From Glandiceps talaboti (lineage: Eukaryota; Hemichordata; Enteropneusta; Spengelidae), in NCBI RefSeq assembly GCF_964340395.1, contig NC_135549.1:33083832-33147831 (forward strand): a stretch of 64,000 bases of DNA. Direction: 5' to 3'. Shown here in pieces: positions 25,140-35,299 of the stretch. The translations under genes and the position numbers were made by a program. Position 1 is the stretch's first letter, and each line of letters begins with the position of its first letter. The notes beneath the pieces were generated by a model that was given only the letters and a program-made list of their open reading frames with translations, searched no databases and was not told the origin of the DNA.

Positions 25140-25616
25140 CAATGTATAATTATTTGATTACAAGATGACATTGTTATTTGCCCAAAAATGTACTCCTATT
25201 TTGTTGTTGCTAAGGGTGTGGTCAAGGTTGCTAGGCAAGTGCATACACTTTTTTAATGTTCGTTCACATGACTATTAAGAATCCCTGTTATCTATGTGAA
25301 ATACAGCACCATTGGGTTGTTGCTATGGGTGTGGCCATGGCTGCTAGGGTATTTGCATACATGTTTTTATGTTTACTAAATCACCAAACAGTTGATGTTG
25401 TAATATGACAAAAATATTCTGTCATAACTAAGGTTGTTGCTGAGGGCCCGGTCAAGGTTGCTCGGGTCAATTTTGTTGAACTGACTGTTTGAAAAACATA
25501 TCTCAGACATATCTCACCAAGTTTCAGATTCACTGACCAAGTATATTTTGAGATACAAGTTTTTGACCAATAATAAAAATTGTAACACTAAATTTGCATA
25601 TAAGTCATGGAATCAC
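25140..25616 (+). mobile_element. Dispersed family A, 5' part
   Basis: Carries repeated motifs of the type 'GTTGTTGCTATGGGTGTGGC' followed by 'TTGCTAGG...TTTGCATACAT', then 'TCACCAAGTTTCAGATTCAC' and 'TTTTGACCAATAATAAAAAT'. The same order of motifs is seen at 29118-30484, 44935-45630 and 51840-52610. It is cut at 25617 by a family B fragment. Non-coding. Confidence 0.7.
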
Positions 25617-25765
25617 TTTTAGTCCGGAACGGGGACTTATAGATTGAGTTCCGTCCATACGTGTGTCCGTCCAGAGCTGTTTCTCTGACAAGCGTGGACT
25701 GTTTTTTTTCAAACTTGGTACAAGGACAGTATACTATGGCATACATATTCACGTCAATTTTTTTT
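25617..25765 (+). mobile_element. Dispersed family B, truncated copy
   Basis: Begins 'TTAGTCCGGAACGGGGACTT' and contains 'GTCCGTCCAGAGCTGTTTCT' and 'CAAACTTGGTACAAGGACAG'. These match the first ~150 bp of the longer copies at 27405-28066 and 58504-59097. Confidence 0.7.
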
Positions 25766-25799
25766 TTCAATAATCGATCATAGATGTGGATTTTTGGTC

Positions 25800-26750
25800 A
25801 AAAATTTGTTTTTGGGTAAAAAAAAAAACTCTTTCACTCCAAAACTACTGGGTATATTGACATGAACTTTGCTGGGAACATACCCAGCGGTGAGGTATTT
25901 GAGATTTGGTCATGACATGATTATTTCCCCCAATAATATGCAAAATAGGGCTAAAAATGTGTCTTTTTGGTCAAAAATGTGTAATCCCAAAACCACTTGT
26001 CAGATTGGGCTGAAATTTTGGTCGGTGTTTTTACCAAGAGATATTGATGGAATGATGGTTCGATCAGTGATATGCAAATTAGGGCTAAAAATGTGTCTTT
26101 TTGGTAAAAAATCTGTAATTCCAAAACTGCTGAACAGATTGGACTGAAATTTAATGGGAATGCATCTAGGGATGTATGGATGAAGAAATATTAAGCATAC
26201 AATGATTCCATGAGTGATATGCAAATTAGGTGTAAGAAATGTGAAATTTTGGTCAAAAATATTTATCTAAACAAGTACTTGGTCAATGAGTCTGAAACTT
26301 TGTGAAATGTTTCTAGAAGTGTTATTCTGCAGATTTACCTAAAAAAGTCAACAAATTTAGACCTAGCAACCATGACACCCCTTAGCAACAACCAAATGGC
26401 AGTTTATTTTGGTCAAATAACAACATCATCTGGTGGGCAACAAAGTTAACATTCTAAAAAAATATGCAACCATGACCACGCCCATAGCAACAGCGAAACT
26501 TGTATTTCACAAAGATAACAAGGATTCTTAGACAGGTGAACAAATGTTCAAGAAGTGTATATAAATATGCCTAGCAACCATGACCACGCCCTTAACAACA
26601 AAAAAGTGGTCATACATTTTGGTCAAATAATGCCTTGTAGACAATTTAGTAAACATTCAAAAATATATGCAAATATCCCTATCAACCATGACCACGCCCA
26701 TACCAACAGCCAAACAGCTGTATTTCATAAAGATAACAGGGATTAGACAG
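25800..26750 (-). mobile_element. Dispersed family A, inverted segment
   Basis: Family A motifs appear here in reverse: 'GGACTGAAATTTAATGGGAA', 'TGATATGCAAATTAG', then 'AACCATGACCACGCCC' repeated near 26468, 26577 and 26687. It faces a plus-oriented A segment at 26800, so the locus holds an inverted pair. Non-coding. Confidence 0.65.
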
Positions 26751-26799
26751 TAGAACACATGTTCATAAAGTGTATGCAAACATCCCTATCAAACATGAC

Positions 26800-27392
26800 C
26801 CCTTCATCTTGTCATGAACACATCCTAATTAATTCATTCCTAAGGATGTTCTCGCCAAATTTCATGCCAATACTAGGGTCAGTGATAATCACAATTATTA
26901 GTCAACAATGCCTGCGGGGACTGTGTCATGTAGTGACTTGTATGCTTAATATTTCATTGTCTATACATCCCAAGATGCATCCACATTAAATTTGGGCCTT
27001 ATCTCCTGGGTGGTTTTGGAATCATACATTTTTGACCAAAAAGACACATTTTATTAAAGAAATCCTCATGTCATGAACAAAACCTGACTAATTCACCCCA
27101 AAGACTGATTCCATCAAATTTCAGGCCAAGATACTGAGTAATTTGGGAGTTTAAGTTTTTTGATAAAAAAAGCAACACATTTTCTGACCCAAAAGACACA
27201 CCTCTGATGCTATCCTTTCATTTGAACAATTTCTCAACTAGACACCAGAAGTAACATAACCATCAAATATCAAAGCAATTGGTCCAGCCGTCTTTGACTT
27301 TAAGTTGTTTACACACACACACATACAGCCAGACTGACAGACAACTTGCGATGACTATTGCACTACTGAACCCTCAGTTCCAGTTGTGCTAA
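26800..27392 (+). mobile_element. Dispersed family A, 3' part
   Basis: Contains 'CCTTCATCTTGTCATGAACA', the segment with 'TTTGACTTTAAGTTGTTTAC', a short CA run (about 27311-27321) and the family's 3' end 'GCACTACTGAACC' followed by 'CAGTTGTGCTAAAAA'. A family B-like 3' terminus ('GGGGACTGTGTCATGTAGTG') is embedded near 26918. Confidence 0.65.
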
Positions 27393-27404
27393 AAAATTGC
27401 CTGG

Positions 27405-28066
27405 TTAGTCCCCGCCGGATGAAGTCCGGGACGGGGACTTATGGATTGGGTTCCGTCTGTCCGTGCGTCCGTCCGTCCATCTGTCCGCAGCCGTTTCTTG
27501 GAGATGCCTGGACCGATTTTTTTCAAACTTGGTACAGGGGCAACATACAATGGCATACATATGCACGTCAATTTGTTTTATGATACGATCCAATATGGCC
27601 GCCTAGCAGCCATTTTGTTTGCAAATTTTCCATGTCCAAAGACATAACTCAGACATGCTTGAACAGATCTCATTCAAAGCTGGTATTAGGACAGTGTTCT
27701 ATGACATACATGTGCATATCCATTTTCATCATGATACGATCCAATATGGCTGCCTGGCAGCCATTTTGTTTGCGAATTTTCCATGTCCAAAGCCATAACT
27801 CAGACATGCTTGAACATATCTCATTCAAAGTTGGTATTAGGACATTGTTCTATGACATACATGAGCATATCAATTTTCGTCGTGGTATGATCCCCCATAC
27901 CCGACCCATCCTTTATTGTTGTAGGCATGTTCCACGTCCAACAAGCAGACACAACATATCTCAGTCTGTTTGATTTAGGTTCACAAGTGTTGTTGCGTGA
28001 TCAGAGTAGTGATAATTCCTTAAAATCCAATCATAGCGGGGACTATGTCATTCTCAATGACTTGTT
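27405..28066 (+). mobile_element. Dispersed family B, full-length-looking copy (about 660 bp)
   Basis: Starts 'TAGTCCCCGCCGGATGAAGT', passes through a GTCCGTCC run, then three tandem-like ~130-bp submodules, each with 'GATACGATCCAATATGGC' and 'GCCATTTTGTTTGC'. It ends 'GGGGACTATGTCATTCTCAA' + 'TGACTTG'. The reverse-oriented copy at 58504-59097 shares both ends. No protein; its frames are shadows of the repeats. Confidence 0.75.
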
Positions 28067-29117
28067 TACTTGTAATTTTGTGGGGACATTACTTTAACAG
28101 TTGGGGCATTGTTCAAATTATAAGGATTGGATCACAGACATTGGATTTTCAAAACTACTATACCGATTCAGCTGGAATTTGATGTGGATGTTTGTAGGGT
28201 TGTGATAAACAAAGTTAACATTTTTCAAGACTTGGTGATACAATATGCAAATCAGGTATAAAATGTGCATTTTGGTCAAACTGTCAAACTCAAACTGTTG
28301 GTGCTTAAATCTGGTAGGTATGTTCCTTTGGTTGTGGCAACGAAGAATTGCTAGTGAACTGGTGTTTTATACATCAGGTGATAAGCAAAAAATAAGTGAA
28401 AATCTCCACTTCTGGTATACAATGTACATGTAAAAATAAATGTCCTTCTCAAAAAAAATTGTTATTGGGACAATGCATGTGGTGTCTAGCTGATTGAGGC
28501 ATTGTTGAAATGAATATGATTGCACTCCTGTATGGAAATCAGGTCCAAAAATGTGGGGTTTTTTATTGCAAATTTACCTGAACTCAAACTCCAGATATAC
28601 ACAGCTGTACTGCTGTTTGAGACTACATGTAACTGGAACTACCAGTACCTCAGTATATGCATTATTTACTAATGAACATGCCTATCACCATAGCTGCTAA
28701 TCAAACTGTGAAAATTTCCTGTAAAACACAAATTGTAATTGAACCTCAAATCCCCATACTGTGTTGATTGCCGAGTGTGTTTTTTATAAGTTAAAACCCT
28801 TTTCAAACTTCATGATAATTACTGTGTCTTAAGATTAAAAAATATGAATATATTTCTGTCATTCTGTAGTCATTCGTTCATTGTCTTTCACTGACATTGT
28901 CAGCATTGAATTTAAGATTTTGTTTACTGAAATGTGTATACTTTAGACCTTATTTGAGTTTAACTTGCTTTTCACATCAGAAGAAATAAGCAAATAGCAT
29001 TTTACCTAGGATTTTTTTCAAAATCTTAAAACAGCGGCACAGTCATGTTCATTTTCAAAGCAACCAAACAATTGACATCATTACAGTAGTCCCCCCCCCA
29101 AAAAAAAAAGAGAAAAA
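28067..29117. other. Degenerate repeat-derived sequence
   Basis: Pieces such as 'ATATGCAAATCAGGTATAAA' and 'GCATTTTGGTCAAAC' (28240-28280) resemble the middle of family A, so part of this interval is old family A. No gene. A C8A9 homopolymer lies at 29091-29109. Confidence 0.45.
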
Positions 29118-30288
29118 AAATAAGAAAATACCGCCAATGGCGTTGTAGCACAACTGTACAATTTTTTTTAATGTTTATGGTAGTCCATGCTAACAATAAG
29201 TGTTCATTTGGTGAATGACTATCCAGTTTCCTTGCCAACCATGTTGCTATCTTTACGATATATGCTATCATTTGGCTGTTGCTATGGGCGTGGTCATGTT
29301 GTTAGATATCTTTGCATACATTTTTGTATGTTTTTGTTCACTTGTGTATGAATTCGTGATATTATCTTTGCAATATACGTGATCATTTGGCTGTTGCTAT
29401 GGGCGTGGTCATGTTGTTAGATATATTTGCATATACCTGTGTATGTTTTTGTTCACTTGTGTATGAATTTGTGATATTATCTTTGCAATATACGTGATCA
29501 TTTGGCTGTTGCTATGGGCGTGGTCTTGTTGCTAGGCATATTTACATACATTTTTTGAAAGTTTATTCAATTGACTATTGATCCCTGTTGTTATCTTTGT
29601 GAAATACACAACCATTTTGCTGTTGCTATGAGCATGGTAATGGTTGCTAGGGATATTTGCATGCATTTTTTTAATGTTTACTCATTTGCCTACCAGATGA
29701 TGTTGTTAGTTAACCAAAATATACTGCCAGTTCGTGGTCATGGTCGCTAGGGCCAATTTTGTCAAAATGTTTTGAAAGAAAATCTGCAGAATAACACTTT
29801 CAGAAACATCTCACCAAGTTTCAGACTCGGTGACCAAGTACTTTTTGGGATATAAATTTTTGACCAATAATGAACATTTTTACACTTAATTTGCATATCA
29901 CTCATGGATTCATTGTATGCTTAATATTTCTTCATCCACACATCCCTAGATGCATTCCCATTAAATTTCAGCCCAATCTGCTCAGTAGTTTTGGAATTAC
30001 AGACTTTTAACCAAAAAGACATTTTTAGCCCTAATTTGCATATCACTGATGGAATCATCATGTCAAGAACAAATCTTACTTTACACCCCTTAAGAATGTT
30101 CCCACCAAATTTTGCACCAATCTGCCCAGTAGTTTCTGAGTTTAAGTTTTTTGACCAAAAATCAATTTTTTTTACCCAAATCACACACCTGTGATGCGAT
30201 CATTTTGATTTGAACAATTTCCCAACTAGACACCCAAGGTAATGGCAATATCATGGCAATCAATTCAGCGGTTTTTGACTTTAAGTTG

Positions 30289-30364
<76 letters not shown>

Positions 30365-30434
30365 TACATACATACATACATACATACATACATACATACA
30401 TACATACATACAAGCATGCATGCATGCATGCATG

Positions 30435-30484
<50 letters not shown>
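29118..30484 (+). mobile_element. Dispersed family A, longest copy (about 1.37 kb)
   Basis: The 5' end carries 'GCCAATGGCGTTGTAGCACA' (29131-29150). Four tandem ~120-bp modules with 'TTGGCTGTTGCTATGGGCGT' follow, then the 'ACCAAGTTTCAGACTCGG' module and the 'TTTCAGCCCAATCTGCTCAG' module. It ends with 'TTTAAGTTGTTTACACACAC' running into the compound microsatellite. The usual tail ('CAGTTGTGCTAAAA') is missing here. No coding capacity seen; probably a non-autonomous element. Confidence 0.72.
30291..30484 (+). repeat. Compound CA/CATA/CATG/CATA/CA microsatellite
   Basis: About 34 CA units, about 13 TACA units, a short TGCA run, more TACA units, then about 17 CA units. The order is nearly symmetrical. 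It is an expansion of the CA tail found at the 3' end of family A. The Thr/His and Val/Cys open frames here are artefacts. Confidence 0.97.
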
Positions 30485-30486
<2 letters not shown>

Positions 30487-31518
30487 GATAAAATTCAAAA
30501 GATTTGTGCCGACTAAACTAAAAGTTTATTTGTATTCAAACTACAGCGTTCTAGAACCATGGAAAATACATTTCTAACTATCCTGTATGATTGTCCCAAC
30601 TTGCATACAGAGTTGGAATGTTGGGGGTGCCCAATTGGATCAGATCCTCACTACGTCATTACGTACGCCGCCTACGGCCAGATTATTCGTCTTGTCGTCC
30701 TTTGTTTTTTATTTGTTGCGAAACAAATGTTGTCAGTCATTGCATCAAGGATACTCTATATTCATGTTTTAGATGAATGTCATGTTACATTGTTTGCAGA
30801 AAGACGCACTGTCGTATACTTTATGGAGAAGATAAATAACAAACTCTTTTACTTTTATATTACGGGTTAAATATTATTTCAAAATATATACATATGACTT
30901 CAATTGACGACACTACCACATATACAAGGCTGTGTAGGAATAAACTAGAGATACATTGTAGTAAACGGCTTGACAAAATGTACATGTGGATCTAATTCAT
31001 TAAATTTGAAACTTTTATGTAAATAAATCCAGGAAATAACCAAAAGTCCTTGTTTTGGCGTAGACCTTATTACTAAACCAGAAAGACTATTAAGTTTCGG
31101 TTCAGCTGTTCAATTTTTTTGTTTAGATCTCACGTCGTGTTTTTGCTACCAATTACACAAACAACATTCAGGCACTGATAGCCCACACTCACAAATAAAA
31201 ACTGTTTTGTGTTTGGATCTTCCTTAACTTGTTTCATCGATAGTGCTCTTGAATTGTGTTACAGTGAGATTAAAAATGTATCATTTTATGTGATTGCGCG
31301 CTATCAGTTTCTGCATTTTGTTTTAATTCGTAACAACAACAAAAACAACAACAGCAACACAACAACACAACAACAACAATACCATACTCTTCAAACGTGT
31401 GTATTCAAAACTAAATCTTTGAGAGCTAATAGTAATTACATTCCATATATTACGTAATGTTATAAAGTAATTTAGTCCGATTGGATTAATGATCGCGAGA
31501 TATGCCTCACTGATGTAA
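30485..31518. other. Intergenic sequence downstream of gene 1
   Basis: An open frame at 30559-30870 (plus) has no recognisable domain. A CG-bearing stretch at 30650-30676 includes 'TACGTCATTACGTACG', resembling a CRE/ATF site, but nothing else marks a promoter. A CAA/AAC run lies at 31331-31380. Confidence 0.4.
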
Positions 31519-31737
31519 GGGAGCCTTCAGTATTTACAGGGGCGAGGGCCGGAGGAATTGGGGGGGGGGGGTTCACATTTTACCAACCTGGTCTTGGGGA
31601 AGGGTCATATTTTGCATTATAATGTTTGGGGGAGGGTAACATTTTACAAGCCATAGTTTTGTGACCAAATTAACCAAATCAATTATTGTCAATTTGTTAT
31701 GTGTTTTGAGATGTAAAAGTGAGACGAGCACTCAACA

Positions 31738-31743
31738 TTTATT
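31738..31743 (-). promoter_or_regulatory. Candidate polyadenylation signal of gene 1 (AATAAA)
   Basis: This is the first AATAAA found on the minus strand downstream of the stop at 32573. It lies inside transposon copy 2, so the 3' end may be transposon-supplied, giving a 3' UTR of about 830 nt. No transcript evidence. Confidence 0.3.
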
Positions 31744-32254
31744 TTTACTTGACATGCCAAAAGTAAATATTGTAAGCATTTTGTTTAAAAAATAAAACGA
31801 TACATTCTATTGAGTGTACCATCTCACCTTTATATCACTCACAGTGTCCGTGAATGTTGTTGTTAAAATATCTACAGTATATAATTAGCAGTTATATAGT
31901 AATCGGTGCCAGGTTTATCACTCTTAATCACTGTAGTAGAGAACACGGACAGTGATACATGTACTGACGCAAGTAGTACCAGTGAGTCAGATTAAAGTGA
32001 CACTAATAATGGCAATACTGAAGGTGAGGTGATGATGATGACAATGATATCAGGGAACTTTTACAAGTGGCCAGATCAGGCAGAGTGTATGCACAACATG
32101 GAAAGCACGTTTAGATACTAACTAGATTGTGTATGATTATAAGAGAAAGGTAACTAACCAGTCTTTTACTGTTCCGTCACTTTTATATTTACAAATATTG
32201 CTTTCTAATAAGGAGTCAAATCATTTAGTTTGTAAAATGGGAATATTGATTAAC

Positions 32255-32370
32255 GTTCAGTATATGCAATTGTCATGGGGAGGGTAATGTAACGTTCAGT
32301 ATATGCAATTGTCATGGGAAGGGTAATGTAACGTTCAGTATATGCAATTGTCATGGGAAGGGTAATGTTT
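32255..32370 (+). repeat. 39-bp repeat, three copies, inside transposon copy 2
   Basis: Units read 'ACGTTCAGTATATGCAATTG' + 'TCATGGGAAGGGTAATGTA'. Copy 1 of the transposon has a single version, so the triplication is specific to this insertion. Confidence 0.9.
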
Positions 32371-32572
32371 TTTACAAAATAGGACAAAGAGGAGGGTTAC
32401 TTTTTACAAAATGGAGAATGAGGGGGGGGTCGTCATGTTTTACTTAACAGACAAAGTGTGATTTCCTCCGCCCCCCCCCCCCCGTGAATACTGAAGGGCA
32501 CGGCAATTTGACAGTACATAGGTGGCGTTCTTTCAAGTTCTTGCTAAGTTTTGATGGTGTAGTCGGTGCTGT

Positions 32573-32664
32573 TCAACGCTTTTCAAATTTAGGGTATTTC
32601 TTCAAGTCGTTAGGATTGAGTGAGACTGGTTTCCATGGTGGCCGTCCCTTCATTGAGTTGTTGT
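32573..32664 (-). CDS. Gene 1, coding exon 3 (last): uncharacterised protein C-terminus
   Basis: The acceptor is clear (pyrimidine-rich 'TTTCTTCTCAAG' just upstream in gene sense). The exon supplies the last two bases of a split Asp codon, then NNSMKGRPPWKPVSLNPNDL and KKYPKFEKR, then TGA at 32575-32573. The frame follows from exon 2 without adjustment, which strongly supports the join. The tail is basic and proline-containing. I do not recognise it. Confidence 0.7.
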
Positions 32665-33316
32665 CTTGAGAAGAAAAAAAACAAAGATGGAAAGTTAAAC
32701 TATGACAGTTATTGAACTTATCAATTTACAAGATAGAAATAAAGCCTATTGGTTATGACCTTTGATTTGAGTACTTACAGGGTAACAAAGATAGAAACGC
32801 GTACTAGCAGAATTGAACTTTATCAACCCTGAAAATGCAGGATCTTCAAATATCCACGTAAATAGAGACTGAGTGACAATTGATAATATGATAGTCTAAA
32901 CGGAAAATACCCGGATGTTATATATCATAACACACACGAGGTGTCTGAATGGTGATATTGTCAGTGTTGTTGTCTTGTCCCATCACCCTGTGAACTATGG
33001 ACTTTTATCATTTTTCACAATCAGCCTTACAGAACGATTTTATAAATTGGTCACAATTATGTTTCGCACGATTACGGAGAAATGTTGATGCGCTTCCTCA
33101 GTATTTACTGAGCGGAGCACCTAATCTCTATATACCCGAGTTGTCACCTCGGAGTCACCTTTGACCTTGTAGTCATTTCAGTGTGTAGTCAACAATGCCT
33201 AAAATGTTTGCCACAGTAATTACATAATAAACATTAATGGTTTAAAAGTATAAAATACCTTTAGTTTAAACATAGACGTTGGAGAGAGTCTCGTCTTTGG
33301 TTTAAAGACTTTAGTT

Positions 33317-33376
33317 CTTTTCATCCCCAATGATATAACCTTCCATACGGAAGGTTATATCATTGGGGATGAAAAG
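33317..33376. repeat. Perfect 28-bp hairpin with 4-nt loop
   Basis: The left arm 33317-33344 starts CTTTTCATCCCCAATGATAT. The right arm 33349-33376 is its exact reverse complement, and the loop is ATAC. Immediately after come GTCTGTCTGTCCGTGTCTG and 'TCACCATTTTCTCAAAAACG', matching the end of family C as at 4204 and 59350-59460 (reverse orientation). The hairpin is probably the element's terminus. Confidence 0.92.
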
Positions 33377-33534
33377 TCTGTGTCTGTCTGTCCGTGTCTG
33401 TATCACCATTTTCTCAAAAACGACAGGCTCAATTCAATCTCCACTCCCCCTCTCTCTCTGTGCAAGCTTTGCTTGAAACATTTTAAATCTTAAATTCAGC
33501 AATCCGTGGTTTACACTAAAGGTTTGGCGTAGTT

Positions 33535-33625
33535 AGCACTGTCACCAGAAAGACAGCCGTGGAGTTAGCACTGTCACCAGAAAGACAGCCGTGTTAGTAC
33601 TTTCACCAGAAGGACAGCCGTGTTA
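33535..33625 (+). repeat. Short tandem repeat, three copies in intron 2 of gene 1
   Basis: Three imperfect copies of 'GTTAGCACTGTCACCAGAAA' + 'GACAGCCGTG' lie head to tail. They sit in the intron between coding exons 2 and 3 (32665-33828). Confidence 0.85.
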
Positions 33626-33828
33626 GTACGATATGACATATCATTACGACACTGAATATACTATGTCAAAATGTGAATAAAAACAGAAATATACAAATTC
33701 TAGTTTGTCAATCTATGGCCATTCACCGTTTAATATATACATGGATGAGTCTGCATCCGGGTAATACATCTATAGCACTACATTCACTGTCACAAATATG
33801 TATCGGATCTTCAAGGTTCCCAACTTAC

Positions 33829-33949
33829 CTTTCTGTTTAAGGATATCTTCCTTTGGTGTTGCAGGTGGTGTTGGTACTGGTGTCTTGGTTAATAAATGGT
33901 CATAAATACCCATTCCCAAACGCTGAGTTATTTGAAACCAAACTGCAAT
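33829..33949 (-). CDS. Gene 1, coding exon 2: uncharacterised protein
   Basis: A 121-bp exon bounded by the acceptor 'TTTGTTTCACAG' and the donor G|GTAAGT. It encodes IAVWFQITQRLGMGIYDHLL, then TKTPVPTPPATPKEDILKQK, plus one base of a split codon. The Pro/Thr run suggests a flexible linker after a helix. The frame is in phase with exon 1 (phase 0) and exon 3 (phase 1). A GA microsatellite of about 110 bp begins roughly 37 bp upstream of the acceptor in the preceding intron. Confidence 0.72.
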
Positions 33950-33981
33950 CTGTGAAACAAACGAAACATAAGATAATTGAA

Positions 33982-34097
<116 letters not shown>

Positions 34098-34166
34098 AAA
34101 GCCAAAGACACGCGACGGGTTGTCGTATAGTGATTTGAAAAGAGCTCTGTTTGCTTATTTGTCTAT

Positions 34167-34235
34167 CTTTCTGTTTGTTTGTTTGTTTGTTTGTTTGTTT
34201 GTTTGTTTGTTTGTTTGTCCGTCCGTCCGTATGTA
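34167..34235 (+). repeat. (TTTG)n and TCCG microsatellites
   Basis: About 12 TTTG units followed by GTCCGTCCGTCC and a TATG stretch, within intron 1 of the gene 1 coding region. Confidence 0.95.
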
Positions 34236-34504
34236 TGCATGTCAATCTGTCCTTGTTGAGTTTTTTCCAGCATTGATTTATTCATAGTTCACTGTTTTTC
34301 CAGTTAAACGTAACACAAATGACATCGTTTCGTTACATTTATGTATACTACTGTTGTTTGGTTAGTTACGACCCACTTAATAATGCTATACGACTGTTTC
34401 TTTACTTTCAAATTCCAAATGTAAGAGTAGTATTGGCAGATTGATATAATTAGGAAAAAGGTCAAAATAATATACTTGTTGTTGTTAATGACATGTTTTC
34501 TTAC

Positions 34505-35092
34505 CATGTCAGGTAGTTCTTCAAGAGTCCTAAGAAGAACTGGTGGCAGATTTACGACTGGGGCCCATGGTGGAACCTCAATGCAATCTAAGCCACGCAA
34601 TTCTTGTAGGGTCTTGTGTTTTCCTAAATCCATGAAATTATTATTCTCTTCGATGTACTTTTCAATGAAGTTGATCTCAGTTAATATTCTCTGGCAGGCC
34701 TCCTCTTGGTCGGGATGGACAGACAGTTGTCGAATGCAGTCTCCGATCCATTCTTTGACGCGGGCCGATAAATCACGGATAGCTTGACAGAGTTTCAGAT
34801 AGTGTAAGAGGACAATCGTGAAATGTGTCGTGCGTTCATTACCATCTAATATACGGGAGTGATTATGACACTCGTGAACATCAGAGATGCATCGAATCCA
34901 GCCACCGTTGACATCGCTCTCGGGAACTTTTGGAGTACGTTGCATGGCATCCAAGAAACTTCTGGATTGTCTGTACAGAGAGTTGTACTCGCCACTACGT
35001 ATGTGATCGATTTCTCTAAGAAGTTGCGTTGTAGCATCTTGTAGGATTTCCATCAGTAGTATCGGATTAAAACGTTCTTTTCCGTGATTCAT
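34505..35092 (-). CDS. Gene 1, coding exon 1: uncharacterised 266-residue protein
   Basis: The ATG at 35092 lies 8 bases inside an exon that starts at about 35100 after a good acceptor ('TTTCCTTATGCAG'). An A at -3 fits a Kozak context. No in-frame stop separates the ATG from the acceptor, so an upstream coding exon is not excluded. The exon gives 196 codons and ends PDM at a GTAAGA donor. Joined to exons 2 and 3 it gives a closed 266-aa protein. Residues 1-150 look helical (LLMEILQDATTQLLREIDHI; LLHYLKLCQAIRDLSARVKE; QRILTEINFIEKYIEENN). A conserved-looking segment, VPPWAPVVNLPPVLLRTLEE, follows near residue 175. There is no signal peptide or transmembrane helix. I recognise no family. Codon-level complexity and three matching splice junctions argue for a real gene. 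Confidence 0.78.
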
Positions 35093-35144
35093 ATTGTTAC
35101 CTGCATAAGGAAAGAAATATTACAGGTTTACGAAGTAAATGTGA

Positions 35145-35215
35145 TTGGCCCTCTGTCATTGGTTTGATTGGCCTTCTGTCATTGGTTTGATTGGCCTTCT
35201 GTCATTGGTTTAAAG
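35145..35215 (+). repeat. 24-bp repeat, three copies
   Basis: Three copies of 'GATTGGCCTTCTGTCATTGG' + 'TTT', about 45 bp upstream (gene sense) of the first coding exon of gene 1. Confidence 0.9.
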
Positions 35216-35299
35216 TGGCACAAGCTGAGTTTATAATTGTTTTACTTAAGTGAAAATACTTACATAAAACCTCGATTAAGTGTTTATGTTAATGACTGA

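Larger units (their letters stand above)
31519..32500 (+). mobile_element. TIR DNA transposon, copy 2, in the 3' UTR region of gene 1
   Basis: The left end GGGAGCCTTCAGTATTTACA (31519) pairs with the right end, which reads 'CGTGAATACTGAAGG' at about 32483-32497. The interior matches copy 1 (15374-16279) in inverted orientation. Shared segments include 'GATGTAAAAGTGAGACGAGC', 'GAACACGGACAGTGATACAT' and 'CAAGTGGCCAGATCAGGCAG'. The acidic frame is broken here too. It ends about 75 bp downstream of the gene 1 stop codon. Confidence 0.75.

Noticed and set aside
30162-30516. Val/Cys- and Thr/His-rich open frames
   Set aside because: Translations of CA/CATA microsatellites.
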